A DNA stretch of 64,000 nucleotides, from assembly GCA_025201705.1 (NCBI GenBank), contig MU616599.1, forward strand, positions 24,278-88,277, read 5' to 3'. A program made the translations under genes and the position numbers. The DNA comes from Dissophora ornata (taxonomy: Eukaryota; Mortierellomycota; Mortierellomycetes; Mortierellales; Mortierellaceae). Below the pieces are notes generated by a model, which made no database searches, was not told the DNA's origin, and saw nothing but the letters and a program-made list of their open reading frames with translations. This document shows positions 11,984 to 23,467 of the stretch, in pieces; position 1 is the stretch's first letter; the number at the start of each line of letters is the position of its first letter.

Positions 11984-14900
11984 ATGGCGAGCAAAGAAGC
12001 TACGATTTATATTTTAGATGTTGGCCCTACAATGAAGGCCAAGCGGGAGGGCTCAAGTATGTCGCGTCATGAGGAGACGAAACAAGTGTTACTCAAGCTC
12101 CTTGGAAACAAGGTAATGGTTCTTGGATAAATTGCAGGCCACTCAAAGTATCCGAGCAGTTGGTATCTTTGCACAATCCACCTTGTAACCTTGTTACTCG
12201 TTTGCCTCAAAAAATAAAAAATAAATCTGGATCTGGATCTGGATCTTCCAGGTGCATATGAACAGGAAGACTGTCTACGTGTCCGTGATTTTGGTTGGCT
12301 CCGATAGTAAGTGGATTTGCTGTTCAAGCCTACACCGAGTTTTCACGATATCAATCAACAGCGGTTAACTTATGCACCTCTCGCATTCCAATAGTTACGA
12401 ATAACGACCTGGCCACTGTGGACGAAAATGGAGCCGACTATCAGTTTGTGGACGTATTACAGCCTTTAGGAGTTGCAACTTTGGATCTCATGAGAGGCGT
12501 TCAGGGCGATGTCAAGCTCGGAGAAACCATGGGTGATTGTATGTTTTCGTTGGACAACCAGATTCTTCTGATCATGTCTGTGATTCTGATCTTATTCAGC
12601 GATACACTTGTACAACTACATAATAGGCATGGACGGGTTGATTGTCGCGCTCGACATGATGACCAAATTTTGCAAAAAGCTCAAGTATGAAAAAAAGATC
12701 TATATTTTGACGGATGCTTGCGCTGAGATCAACTCTGAAGGACTGGAGCAAATCACAGCAGCTCTCAACGATGACAACGTCCAAGTGAACGTAATGTAAG
12801 AGGTCTGAGTCCGCATCTCATTATGTCGCCTCTAAATCTGTGAAAGTTCAGCTAACTAATATTGAGTCTCCTCGTGTTGTCACCGGATCTTAGTGGTACG
12901 GACTTCGATACTGACGACGAGACGCCCAGACAAAAGACCTTGATGCAAGCCCAGAATGAAGAATTTTTCAAGAGCCTCTGCAGGTCATCTTCGGGCGACA
13001 TTTTCTCAATCGAAGAGGCTCTAGATATCACCTCTCAGTTCTACTCGAAAAAGGTCAAGCCCACGGCTGTATATAGGGGAACACTCGACCTTGGGGATCC
13101 TGAATCGCACCCCGAAAGTGCCCTGTCTATTCCTGTGCACATGTTCCCAAGCACTATGGTTATGAAGCTTCCTACAGCCAAGAAGTACTCGATATTGTCA
13201 GAGAACGTGCCTGCAGACGATTTGCCTGATGGACACACAGGCCTAGTGAACTTATCCAGGACCTATAAGCTAAAGGTCACGGCTGACATGGCGGATGGCG
13301 ATATGGATGAGGATACAGAGGTCCCTGCAGATGCCCTCGAAAAGGCATACATGTACGGAAAGACGATAGTCCCTATACGAGCAGTCGATCTAGACGCATA
13401 CAGGCTACGAACGGTCAAGAGCCTGACTATCCTCGGTTTTTTTGCGTCATCAACTGTAAGTATGGCAGGTGCTATTTACATCTCACCACATAACGAAATG
13501 TTTACCTTTGAGAATAAGTACACATGCACATTCTTACTCATCTATAAATCCGCATGCATCTAGTTTCGGCGAGAATGGCTTATGGCCAATATTTATTCCG
13601 TATTTCCTGCCCCAGGCGATGCCAAGGCCGAAGTTGAGATAGCTGGTCTGTTGTTTGCGCTCTTTGAGAAGAATTCCTACGCCTTGTGTCGGTATGTCCG
13701 CGTAGATGACGCTGAGCCGAAGTTAGGCATTCTCTGGCCTGAGATTACAGCCGAGCACAAGTGCTTCTATTTTGGGCAGGTAACATATCGTCCCGATTTT
13801 CTCGCCAACGACATCGACTGTCTGTTTTCTGTGTTGCCGGCACTCAATGAAGGCTTTCCTCTCTCGTCACATAGGTAGCATTCAGTGAGGATATCCGCCG
13901 CTACCTTTTTTCATCTCTGGATGACATTCAGACTGCAAGCGGCAAGAAATTGGAAAAGCACAGGTTGCTTGCAACACCAGAGAGCATAGAAGCTTGCAAG
14001 GAATTCATCGCTGCTATGGATCTGATGACCGCAGACGAAGGAGAGTAAGTATTTTAATGTATGGCCCATTGTCAATATGTCAAGTAGAATTTTCCGTACT
14101 TACGCTTGTAATATCCTTGTCAGGGAGTATCTCAGACCCGAAACGACGTTTAATCCTTCAGTGCAGAGGCAGATGCAGCTGCTTGAATTCAGGGCCCTTA
14201 ACCCAAACAAGGAATTCCCACCCATCCCTTCCTCACTGCTTACACAGCTACTGCCAAAACAAGATCTACTAGCCGCTGCAGAGCCGCTGTCTGATAATTT
14301 GATCCGCCTCTGGGATATCAAGAAAGTAGACAAGCCACTCAAGGGCAAGCGAGGTTACGGAGCTTCGCTCGAGGATGAGAATGATAAGGATGGAGTAGCT
14401 CAGGTGAGCGGCTTGGGTATCGATGGATCTACCGGCAGCCTTTTTGATGGTCTGACGGGCAATCCACAGAGCAACAAGCGCCAGAAGTCAGAGTCCGTCT
14501 TTGGCACCGCGACGACGAGCTCTGTTATGGGCACAGCGTACGGAGGAACTGGAAGTGGGGCTTTTGGGGGTACCAGTGGCGATCTGACTGCCAGCGGTAT
14601 AATTCCATTCGAGATGAGCGCTATCCGAGAGGTAGGCACCTCTGATCCAGTCAAGGATTTCCAGGCCATGGTTAAGGTTGCAACTATTCACAGTCAGCAA
14701 GGAGTACGTCCTGCCGGAGCTGGATTCGTCACCGTAGCCTTGGCAGTGGATCAGATGAAAGCCATGGTTCTGAAACTGATCTCTACGTCCTTCGGAGACC
14801 AACTGTACGAAAAGGCTTTGGACTGCCTCAAAAGTCTGAGGGGGTTCCTGTCAAACACCGATATGGCGGATCTCGCCAGCATGGACTCTGAAGCCGTGCG

Positions 14901-15290
14901 AAAGGAGACGATCAAAAGCCGTGTCGACACCTGGAATGCGTTTATTAAGGAAGTCAAACAGTCGACTCTCAACACCTCTATCTCGCCTCTGAGAACAGAT
15001 TTCTGGGACCTGGTCATTAAACATAAAGGAGAGCTCGGTTTGCTGACAGCCAAGGAAATGCCATCCGGAGCAGGTGGTGTGTCTGAGGAAGACGCTGAGA
15101 AGGTAAGACAACTATTCCTGGGTAAAGAGTATACTCGTATCCTTCTCGAAAGCGTATTTGGGCGTTAACATTTTTGTACGCCTCTCTTTATCTCTAGTTC
15201 ATGCTCTTGACTGCAGATGACACATCGCCGGCAGCCGCGGACGAGCCTGAGGAGCCGGAAGAGGACGATCTCCTGGCACTCATGGATTAA
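11984..15290 (+). CDS. KU80: Ku80, DNA end-binding subunit of NHEJ
   Basis: Large Ku subunit; with Ku70 it rings DNA ends for non-homologous end joining and telomere protection. Exon 1 (11984-12112) starts MASKEATIYILDVGPTM, the Ku80 vWA opening. Exon 2 is 12252-12306; further exons carry the rest of the vWA domain (GLIVALDMMTKF, KKIYILTDA) and the Ku core (TAVYRGTLDLGDP, KAYMYGKTIVPI, LTILGFFAS). A Gly/Ser-rich linker with a basic NKRQK patch (about 14400-14630) precedes a Ku80 C-terminal PK-binding helical domain (QLYEKALDCLKSLRGFL, TDFWDLVIKH). The last exon starts after an intron ending near 15197 and finishes EPEEPEEDDLLALMD, like the DNA-PKcs-recruiting tail of vertebrate Ku80. A poly(A) signal AATAAA lies at 15313. 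The 5' intron holds three TCTGGA repeats. Confidence 0.95.
12226..12243 (+). repeat. Hexanucleotide repeat TCTGGA x3
   Basis: Three perfect 6-bp copies just upstream of the first intron's acceptor in the Ku80 gene. They probably only contribute to intron length. Confidence 0.85.
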
Positions 15291-15312
15291 GCTGCAGATC
15301 AACACCCTTCTT

Positions 15313-15318
15313 AATAAA
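15313..15318 (+). terminator. Poly(A) signal of Ku80 gene
   Basis: AATAAA 23 bases after the Ku80 stop codon. The convergent YPT1 stop lies only 180 bp beyond the Ku80 stop, so the two 3' UTRs may overlap. Confidence 0.6.
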
Positions 15319-15470
15319 AGAGGTTTGGCTTTAATTGAGACAAAATGCGGAGTAGTATGATGTATCTGAGAAAGGGGTTCGGTGTGGAAAGCTAGGATAA
15401 GGAAGGGGGATGGAAGTTGCTATCTTGAAGACAAAAACCCATCTACAAACGGCAAAAATGCAAAGGCTGT

Positions 15471-17253
15471 TTAGCAGCATCCGCCGCCAGACTGTGCTGG
15501 CAACTGCTGTCCCGATCCAACCTTGATGTTCTTGCTAGCCCCTGCGGGGGTGATAGTAGCAGCGCCCATGCGATCCTTGATCTGCTTGGCCATGGTCATG
15601 AAGGCCTGCTCGACATTGGTGGCACTCTTGGCAGAGGTCTCGAGGAAGGGGATGCTAAGCTGGTCAGCGAATTCCTATATAGTGCAACAGAGTCGATTGC
15701 GGCAGACAATGTTAGAACATGCAGATGTTTCGTGGGCTGCCCTAGTCATGCTGGTGCCATGTGGGTGTGTGAAGTGCGTGCTGGTGACTGCTAGACGAAT
15801 AGTGTCAACTGCGGAGCTGTTTCAAGCTGTACCTTCGCGGCGGTGTACTCGACAACCTTCTTGTTGGTCAAGTCGCTCTTGTTTCCGACCAGCAACTTGT
15901 TGACGCCCTCAGAAGCATAGCGATCAATTTCAGCAAGCCACTGCTTCACGTTGGCAAAGGTATCCTGGTCTGTGACATCGTAGACGACAATGATGCCGTG
16001 GGCTCCACGATAGTACGAGGAGGTGATGGTACGGAAGCGCTCCTGGCCAGCACTAGATCACAGCGCCAACATTATAATCAGCAAGAGATACAATTACAGC
16101 TTCCGCGATAGCAGTTGAGTCCAGGCATGACTTACGTGTCCCACTGTTCCAAAAGATGCAAACAGACCGAAAAAGGGAGGTTGATTAGTAGCGGTACATG
16201 GATCAACTCTTAGACATCGGCGTAACAAATTACAATCCAAGAACGAGTGAGAAAACGCATCTTACGATCTGAAGCTTGACGGTTTTTCCTTCGAGCTCAA
16301 TGGTACGGATTTTCTATTAAGCATGCACGGTACAGAGAAATTGCGCCAGGTCAGGGCGTCGATCGTTGAAAACCTACGCGTGTCGGATAAGTTGGTGCCG
16401 CAGAAAGTGAATCCATGCATGGATTGCAAGGGCATCACGTTTTATGCCCTTTAAGTTTGCGCCCAACACATGTGCTTGTGGCGAATGAAGGATATCGAGC
16501 GTTTTTGGCCGCCTCACTTCTCGCACACTTGCGTAAACAAGATAAAGACTTACGAAGTCGACACCAATGGTGGAGATGTAACTCTCAGTGTACGTGTCGT
16601 CCGCAAATCGAAGAAGCAAACAACTCTTTCCGACACCACTGTCACCAATGAGCAGCAACTTGAAAAGGTAGTCGCTAATATTATTTTGGTCAGAGAAAAG
16701 CATTGGTCAGCCGGGCTTCCAAAGAGACGAAAACAAACCAGGGTCATCCCCTTCGAGTTCTTTGTTTGGGCCAAGTCGGAATAAATGTGAAGAGCTGTAG
16801 AGTAAAGGGCCACACGAGGCACAGAGCAATGACACGCAAACATTTAGACGTGGCATTGCTACTGCAATTTGATGAAAAGTAGGCCAAGCACAGGGGTGGG
16901 GCTGATGTTACATCAATATCACTGGGTAGTCTGACCCATCCTGTGACCATACCCCTTGCTAGGCATCACACAGATGTGGTTAGGAATGGGGGGAGCAGCG
17001 CGATGTGTTTCGGTCCAAGCTGAAGGGAGAAGATTGAGGGCGACGTGGATGAGCATGGAAGGATGGCACAGACTTCCATGTGCCCCCGCAAGACTGAGGG
17101 CTAAGGAAACGGGCGGTGCTCAAGAATACTAAGAGCATGGCGACGTAACTATGTCGCTTGCTTGACTATTCCTGGTCGGAGGGGGTAGGAGAGATGGTGC
17201 AGTCAGGACGGGAAGGATGGGCTGGCGAGATGGACTTACTATTCAGGGTTCAT
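15471..17253 (-). CDS. YPT1: Rab GTPase YPT1 (Rab1), ER-Golgi transport
   Basis: Rab1-type GTPase for ER-to-Golgi vesicle tethering. Six exons: 17253-17240 (14 nt, MNPE plus TA), 16674-16554, 16313-16266, 16143-16136 (8 nt), 16052-15833 and 15674-15471. They sum to 615 nt, 204 residues, almost the length of yeast Ypt1. All G-boxes are present: GDSGVGKS, switch [25 protein letters not shown] and ETSAK. The tail ends SGGGCC with the double-Cys prenylation site. The 8-nt exon TGGGACAC supplies W-D-T of the WDTAGQ motif and is flanked by a CAG acceptor and a GTAAGT donor. The first intron is 565 nt. Without the first and fourth exons the gene would lack its start and its G3 motif, so automated annotation could easily miss them. 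Confidence 0.96.
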
Positions 17254-17692
17254 TTTTATGGGTATGATAGAGGAGGCGTGAGGAAAGGGGTGGCAGTGAG
17301 GTGTGGGTAAGTGTCGGACAGAGGGATGGAAGGAGAGAAATTGATGATGAAAAAAAAGAGAAACATGGTGGCCACACCTCGACATCGATGCTCGTCACGT
17401 GCACCCGATCACCATGGCATTCTGAGCCCCGTAATATGAAGACAGTGTAATTATTGGAGCTGCGTGTTCGTCCAAACGCCTTTGGTTGTTTCATCGACAT
17501 TCCTCTCCAACAACGCCTTCAATCCTTGCCTCCTTGCTTAACCCTACTCCAAAGGAGTAATCCCCTTCCCTGCCGACGCATCCTCCAATCACCTCCTGGC
17601 CCTGCGGTCCATCGCACCGTCCTTCCACTCCTCCAAGCCGCTGATTCCTGTCCAAACCAAACTAAACACGCAGCACAAACTACAAAGCGGCC
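17254..17692. promoter_or_regulatory. Divergent promoter, YPT1 and DDT-PHD gene
   Basis: 439 bp between the start codons of YPT1 (minus) and the DDT/WHIM-PHD gene (plus). The sequence is C/T-rich near the plus-strand start. I see no clear TATA box. Confidence 0.55.
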
Positions 17693-20600
17693 ATGAACGT
17701 GGACCCAGAATACCACACAAAGCTGCTGGAGCTTAGGTCCATGAAGGACTTTGCCGCCATTTGCCAGTTCATGCACTCGTTTCATACCGCATTTGCTCTC
17801 GAGGACTTTGAAACAGAGGTAATGCCATCTGCTGGCCACCGCTACCATTCCTTGGGCTTGTTTCATCAACCGATGCTATTTGAAGTCTGCGGACGTGGAA
17901 TCAGATCGAAAATGGCAGTTGCCACCATTCCTTTTTTTGCTTGATTCCCCATCGCGGCCTTGATGAACTCGTCGACAATGGCCATCATGGATCGTTTTTT
18001 CCACAGTCATTAACTTGATAGCCACCTCCTCACAAATGTAGGATCTTGAGCAAGCACTTGTTGATCCAAGCTCTTTGGCTTACCTCGTTGATCTCCAAGC
18101 ACGTATGCTCCGTGCCCTGACTCAGGATCGCCGTATCAGGTACTACACACTTTTTCTTGCTAGTTGCTTTCTCTTCTATGCCTCTAGGATGAGTACCAGA
18201 TGGGATTATTCCTAGCAGGTCATTCGAGATTCTGAGAATGGGAGACTTGAATCAAATCTTGCACGTCGTCGACACGAGTTCATTGATCTTGTCGCGTGCG
18301 ACCGTTGAGCACGGACCAACTCCTGATCGACACGCATTTGGAAGATGAAGGGGCGTGGAACCCTTTCGTGCCTGATCTTCCGCCACTCCGCTACTCCGTG
18401 ATCGACTCAAAGCTACATATCCCTTCTATTATCTAATCACCATGTCCTTCCCTCCACTTTTCTGTCTGCTCTACCGTCGCGCCTTTTTACGTTCCGACAT
18501 CGCTGCACCGCTTGATCAGCTTTGACAATTGGATCAAATTTGCACAAAAAGAGTTCGAGAAGCGCGCAGTGGACGGAAATCCATGGTTAGAGGAGGATGC
18601 CACTAATTATGAAGACTTTAGTCTTGAGACAAAACTCATGATATTGGGCAGCCTTTGTGAGTGGCAGCTGGATGATCCGGAGCGTTTTCGGTCCAACTTC
18701 AAGGAGGAAGAAGAGCTGGCTGTCGAATGGGTGAGTTAATTCCCAGGTGATCTTTTCACTGTTTGAAAATGACACTGCTCGTGCGTACGAAGATTGATCG
18801 GAATCTAACAAAGTCTTAACCCTTAGCGAGTGGACCCAATAGGACATGATGCCCGCGATCGTACATACTGGCTCTTTGACGGTAAGATTAGCGACATGAG
18901 AACAACTGCACTTTACTCGGTCTTTAATTAATACTCGTAATTCACTGCTTGTCGTAGATAATCGGCTCTACCGAGAGAATCCGCCTCACAAAAATAATGC
19001 TAAAACATCAAAGCAAGCTCCTCCGCCGCCGAAAACCACATCTGTGCCTAGCCCCCGTCGCGGCACACGTCGATCCACTCGTGGTCAAAAAACAGACGAT
19101 TCACCCGAGCCGGAGCTAGAGTCAGAGTTCGAGACACCGCCAATTACGCCTGGAGTCGCGTGGGAGCCTGTGTGCATCACCAAGCACGAATGGGAAGAAT
19201 TTTCCAAGCTATTTCGACGCTCAAAGCATCCAGATGAGAAGGCTCTTCATAAATTTGTTAACAATGATATCCTGCCAAAAGTTTTAGGGGATTTTAAGGT
19301 ATCAAAATTGTGCCCATGAGCTATTTGGATTTTCAGGATGACGTTCTTATTATGAGATTTGATCTGATGCCGATCAATGTTCGCTTGATTTGTTACTGTT
19401 AGGAAAAAGAGAAAGAGCGGGAAAAGCTCGAGGCTATAGCCAATCGCAAAAGGTCGTCCAGAATCGTCGTTAAAGAGTTTGAGCTTCAGGAAAAGGCGCG
19501 CTTGGAAGCGATCCGCCAGCAAGAACTTCAAGCCGCTCTGGAGCAGCGAAAGCAGGAACTTCGTGAGCGACGCGCCGAGAGAGTAAGCGATGGCGAAATG
19601 CTGATGTTATACTCGTCCAATATTATGTCCGCATCGATGCTAACAGACTTTCTGCGTTTTGATTTTCGTACGTTCATCCAGGAGCGACAACAACAGCAGC
19701 AGGTTCGCGACAACCGACTGAAGGAGCGCGAAAAACGCCTGAAGGATCGTGAGGAGGCCATCTGGGAAAGAGAGGAAAAGAAGAAGCAACAGCAGCAAAA
19801 GATTGCGAAGGAACGCGAAGAACGAAAGAAGAGAAGACTTGCAGGAGGCCATCACGATGATCATAGTGAGGATGAGGCTACAAACCAGCAAGATGAGGAT
19901 GAAGAGGAGGATTGGGTATTTGACTGCGTCTGCGGAGTGCATGGCAATAACTTGGTAGGCATCTTCCGAAGAGACTGCGATGTATTGATTGAATGTGTAA
20001 CGAGGATATAATACTGATGGAAATGTCATATCGCGTTTTTAGGATGACGGTGAACTTATGATAGCCTGTGGAAAATGCAATGTCTGGCAGCACGTTGCCT
20101 GCTTGAAGCAGGAGGATGCGGCGCAGGGGAAGAAGGTCATGGACTGGGCGACAGTTGATTTTACATGCCCGAGATGCATCGCAAAGGAGCAGAAGAAAGT
20201 AGCAAGGAAAGAAAAGAGGGAGCAAAAACTGAGGCTCGAAGCCATGGCCAACGGCACCGGCTCTAATGGCGCATCGAATCCACCAAATGACGTCAAAAAA
20301 GAAGTCAAGCGGAAGAAACAGACTGCATCTCCGCAGACACCCAAAGGTCATAATTTACCTCACACAAACGGACACTATATGCACCCACCTACCCATCACA
20401 ACTCGATAACATCAATTTCACAGTCTCATGTACCGTATCCTGTCCAGTCGTTCCCAACACAGCCACAACCATATCCCAGTCCGGCGTCATACCACCAAAG
20501 TCCTGGCATCGTGTCTGCTTCACAGACGTACTATGGTGGACACTCAAGTGGTCATCCAGGTCAGCCCCAGCCACATTACCCTTATCAGCCTGCACCGCAG

Positions 20601-21065
20601 CCACTGCAGCAGCAACAACACCACTACCTTCTCTCGCCACACCAGCAGCCGCAACAGTACCGTCAGCCATACCAACAACCGCAGTCACCATCGACACACT
20701 ACGGATCCCACGGAGTTTCTCAGTCATACCCGAACTACTCGGCGTCTCCAATGAACTCTGTATTGCCGAGCCAGGTGCCTTATAACCAACACCCTATCGC
20801 GGCTCAACATCAGGAGCACCAATTGCAGGGGGATTACAGCGCATCGCGACCGCAGCAGCCATACCTGAATAAGGTTGAAGCGTATCCTCAACAATACAAA
20901 ACGGACACGCCCACATATGGACAGGTTCAGACGCCGTCTGGATCTGCGTTTGCGGGTCAAGGGGGCTCCGCAGCAGTAACGGTGCAAAAACGTGTGAATC
21001 CTGTAGAGGACACAATGGAGGGGGTGGAGAGACCGCCAAAGATGATGAATAATCACCGCCCCTAG
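17693..21065 (+). CDS. DDT/WHIM-domain PHD-finger chromatin protein
   Basis: Likely nuclear chromatin-binding subunit, in the style of RSF1/CECR2-type ISWI partners. Eight exons (17693-17818, 18042-18139, 18520-18730, 18827-18881, 18958-19298, 19403-19582, 19682-19954, 20043-21065) give 768 residues. The N-terminus resembles a DDT/WHIM1 helical region (MKDFAAICQFMHSF, DLEQALVDPSSLAYLVDLQ). The WHIM2-like core RVDPIGHDARDRTYWLFDDNRLYRE follows (split across exons 4-5). Next is a highly charged coiled coil (Arg/Glu/Gln, about 19403-19890). A PHD finger has its eight ligands over CVCG, CGKC, WQHVAC and CPRC, split by the last intron. The C-terminal 250 residues are a Gln/Pro/His/Tyr-rich disordered tail. 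No catalytic domain is visible. The exact orthologue is uncertain. Confidence 0.83.
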
Positions 21066-21280
21066 ATCAGCAACGCGAGGTCTGCGGACACGGAAAATGT
21101 TCGCAATGCACCAAATTAGAAAACAATTGTACCATATAAAAAAAAATCCGATGCTATTTTTCTTTTCGCTTTTCTTGCACTTTTCTTATCCAATCTTGCA
21201 CACTCGTTTCCAGCGCCAGCAGCCTACTCCGAAATACACATCGACCATAACGAGATAGTAATAAGAACGAACAAAAAAAA

Positions 21281-23368
21281 ATGACTCTTAAAAATAATTT
21301 GTCAGCACGCGCCCAGAAGAACCTTGAAGGTTCGAACATCATGCTCGAGGGAGTGATTCAAGCGAATGCCAACAAGTTTGATTTCGAGAACAACCAAGCC
21401 GGGGTGATTAATCTTGGTGTTGCAGAGAATCAGCTAATGACAAAGGAACTCGCTGAGATTGTAAGTCGCGTCACTCTGTATTCAAAAAAAAATGGAGCAC
21501 TACTCCAACGACTACCACCGACTAAATGTGATACATGAAAAACGACTGTTCGTTACTCACAGTTGCAACCCGTAACTTCTGTTTTATACGAGTAGATGGG
21601 ACCTGTGAACACGGTCGACCCCAAGGTACGTAGCCTTTGGTCACCGTTCCTTCAGTTCTTCTTTCACTGCTCGAGGGGATGCTGTGGGAATTTGGAGTCG
21701 TGATTAGTCATTTGGCAGTGAGACCAACAAAAATCATTTGCAGTGACCGAGAAAGGGAGGAGTCAGTCCTTGTCACCCCCTCAAAGCCATCCAGGCCACT
21801 CATGCCTCACTCTGTTCTTCTTTCGTAGCTCTTTGGGTATGGAGAGAGTCCAGCTGGATCGAAGGTCCTTCGCAACCATTTTGCCAACAACATCTTCAAC
21901 CGGTACTTCGAGCCACACCAGCCCGTCCGTGCTGATCAGATTGTCCTCGCTGCCGGATGCAGCGCCGTTGTCGATAACTTTACGTTCTGTGTTTGCGATC
22001 CTGGTGAGGGCATCTTGATCTCCACTCCCTTCTATGGTAAGGCTGGCAACAAAGCACGACGAACGCTTTTCCCTCTGAGAAATCATTCCTGAATTGTTTC
22101 ATCCCTCCCCTCTTTTGGTCCATGCACACAGGGGGCTTCAACACTGATATCATGGCCAAATCCAAGGCTAAAGTCATTGCGGCGCACCTTGGAGACATCT
22201 CTCCCTTTGACGTGGCCCATATCGACGTGATGCAGCAGGCAGTTGACAAGGCTACCCAAGAAGGAACGCGTGTCCGAGCGTTTGTGCTTTCGAACCCCCA
22301 TAATCCTCTGGGAAGGTACACAATCAAACACGCAATGCATGCACGCCGCCAAAAACAACAGCTTACTAATATCTATGCTGCGCACAATCTTACAATCTTG
22401 TTCCCTTTCTTTTTCTCTTTAGAAACTACTCGCGTGAAGTCATCATCAAGTTCCTGGAGTTTGCCTCCAAGAACCAGCTGCATATTTTGTTTGATGAGAT
22501 CTATGCTCTCTCGGTCTTTGATTATGCACTGACTGGCAAGGCCAAGGAAGAACAGCCTGATCAAGCGCCATTCATCTCTATCCTGTCGCTGCCAAATATC
22601 GAGGACTATTGCGAGAGGGAATTGGTTCATGTCGCCTACGGCATGAGCAAGGTGAGTAAAGCAAACTTTCTTCTCCGCTGTATAGTCCCGATATACACCT
22701 AACACCGCAGGCCCTTTCTTCTGTGGACAGGACTTTTGCCTGAACGGATTCCGGTGTGGATGCTTCCTTTCTCCCTGGAACAAGGAATTGCTTGACGCAA
22801 TGCACTCAATCGCGTAAGTTGTCTATCTCATCACTATTGTTGTATTTTTTATGCTTATTCGGGTTTCCAACCCCTTCTGGATTGGGATCATGGAGCCTGA
22901 CCGCCTTTCGCTCGTCGCGTTTATAGTGTGTTTACGTGGATATCCTCAACAACCGACGCTATGATCACGAAACTCCTCGAGAGTCCTGAGACAATCGAAA
23001 AGTTCACAAAGACCAACCAACAGCGACTAGCAGAGAGCTATACATTGACAGTCGATACTCTCCGCAAGCACAACATTCCGTTCATTCCAGCTCAAGGTGG
23101 TCACTTCATCTGGATCGATCTTCGTCAGTACATCCCGGCTTCTTTTGCCAGCGCCGCCTCAGCCGGCGACCGCGAGGCAGAGTATTTGTTGTGGAGAGCT
23201 ATGTTGGGTGAGGCCGTGTATGTGAATTTGGGCGAGGCCTTCACCGAGCGAAAGGTTGGCTTTTTTAGATTAACGTTCGCGGTACCTCCCGCCATGCTGA
23301 AACTCGGATTGGACAGGATGATCAAGGCCTGTCAGTTGGCATCGAAATCTCCCTCTGCGACTCTTTAA
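21281..23368 (+). CDS. PLP-dependent aminotransferase class I/II, ACC-synthase-like
   Basis: Fold-type I PLP enzyme closest by motif to 1-aminocyclopropane-1-carboxylate synthase-like aminotransferases. Exons include 21281-21460, a 30-nt exon 21596-21625 and a third starting at 21829, then several more to the stop at 23368; about 440-460 residues. Seen in order: GVINLGVAENQL near the N-terminus, YGESPAGSKVLR, a SNPHNPLGR cofactor loop, LFDEIYALSVF with the Asp/Tyr contacts, and YGMSKDFCLNGFRCGC with the Schiff-base Lys of SK immediately before an intron. A final small domain ends near residue RMIKACQLA. Fungal members are rarely shown to make ACC, and many may be ordinary aminotransferases, so the substrate is unknown. 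The 3' end faces the next gene with a 99-bp gap. Confidence 0.88.
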
Positions 23369-23467
23369 GATCTACATTGCTAGACAGAACGCATGGACAC
23401 AAGTTGGGGGTGTTTTCCTCCGCTCCATGGATGAATATTTATAAGTCACTAGATTACATAAAATAAA

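Noticed and set aside
16374..16703. YPT1 start at an internal Met before [11 protein letters not shown]
   Set aside because: That segment is intron; the conserved MNPEYDYLFK start is restored using the upstream 14-nt exon.
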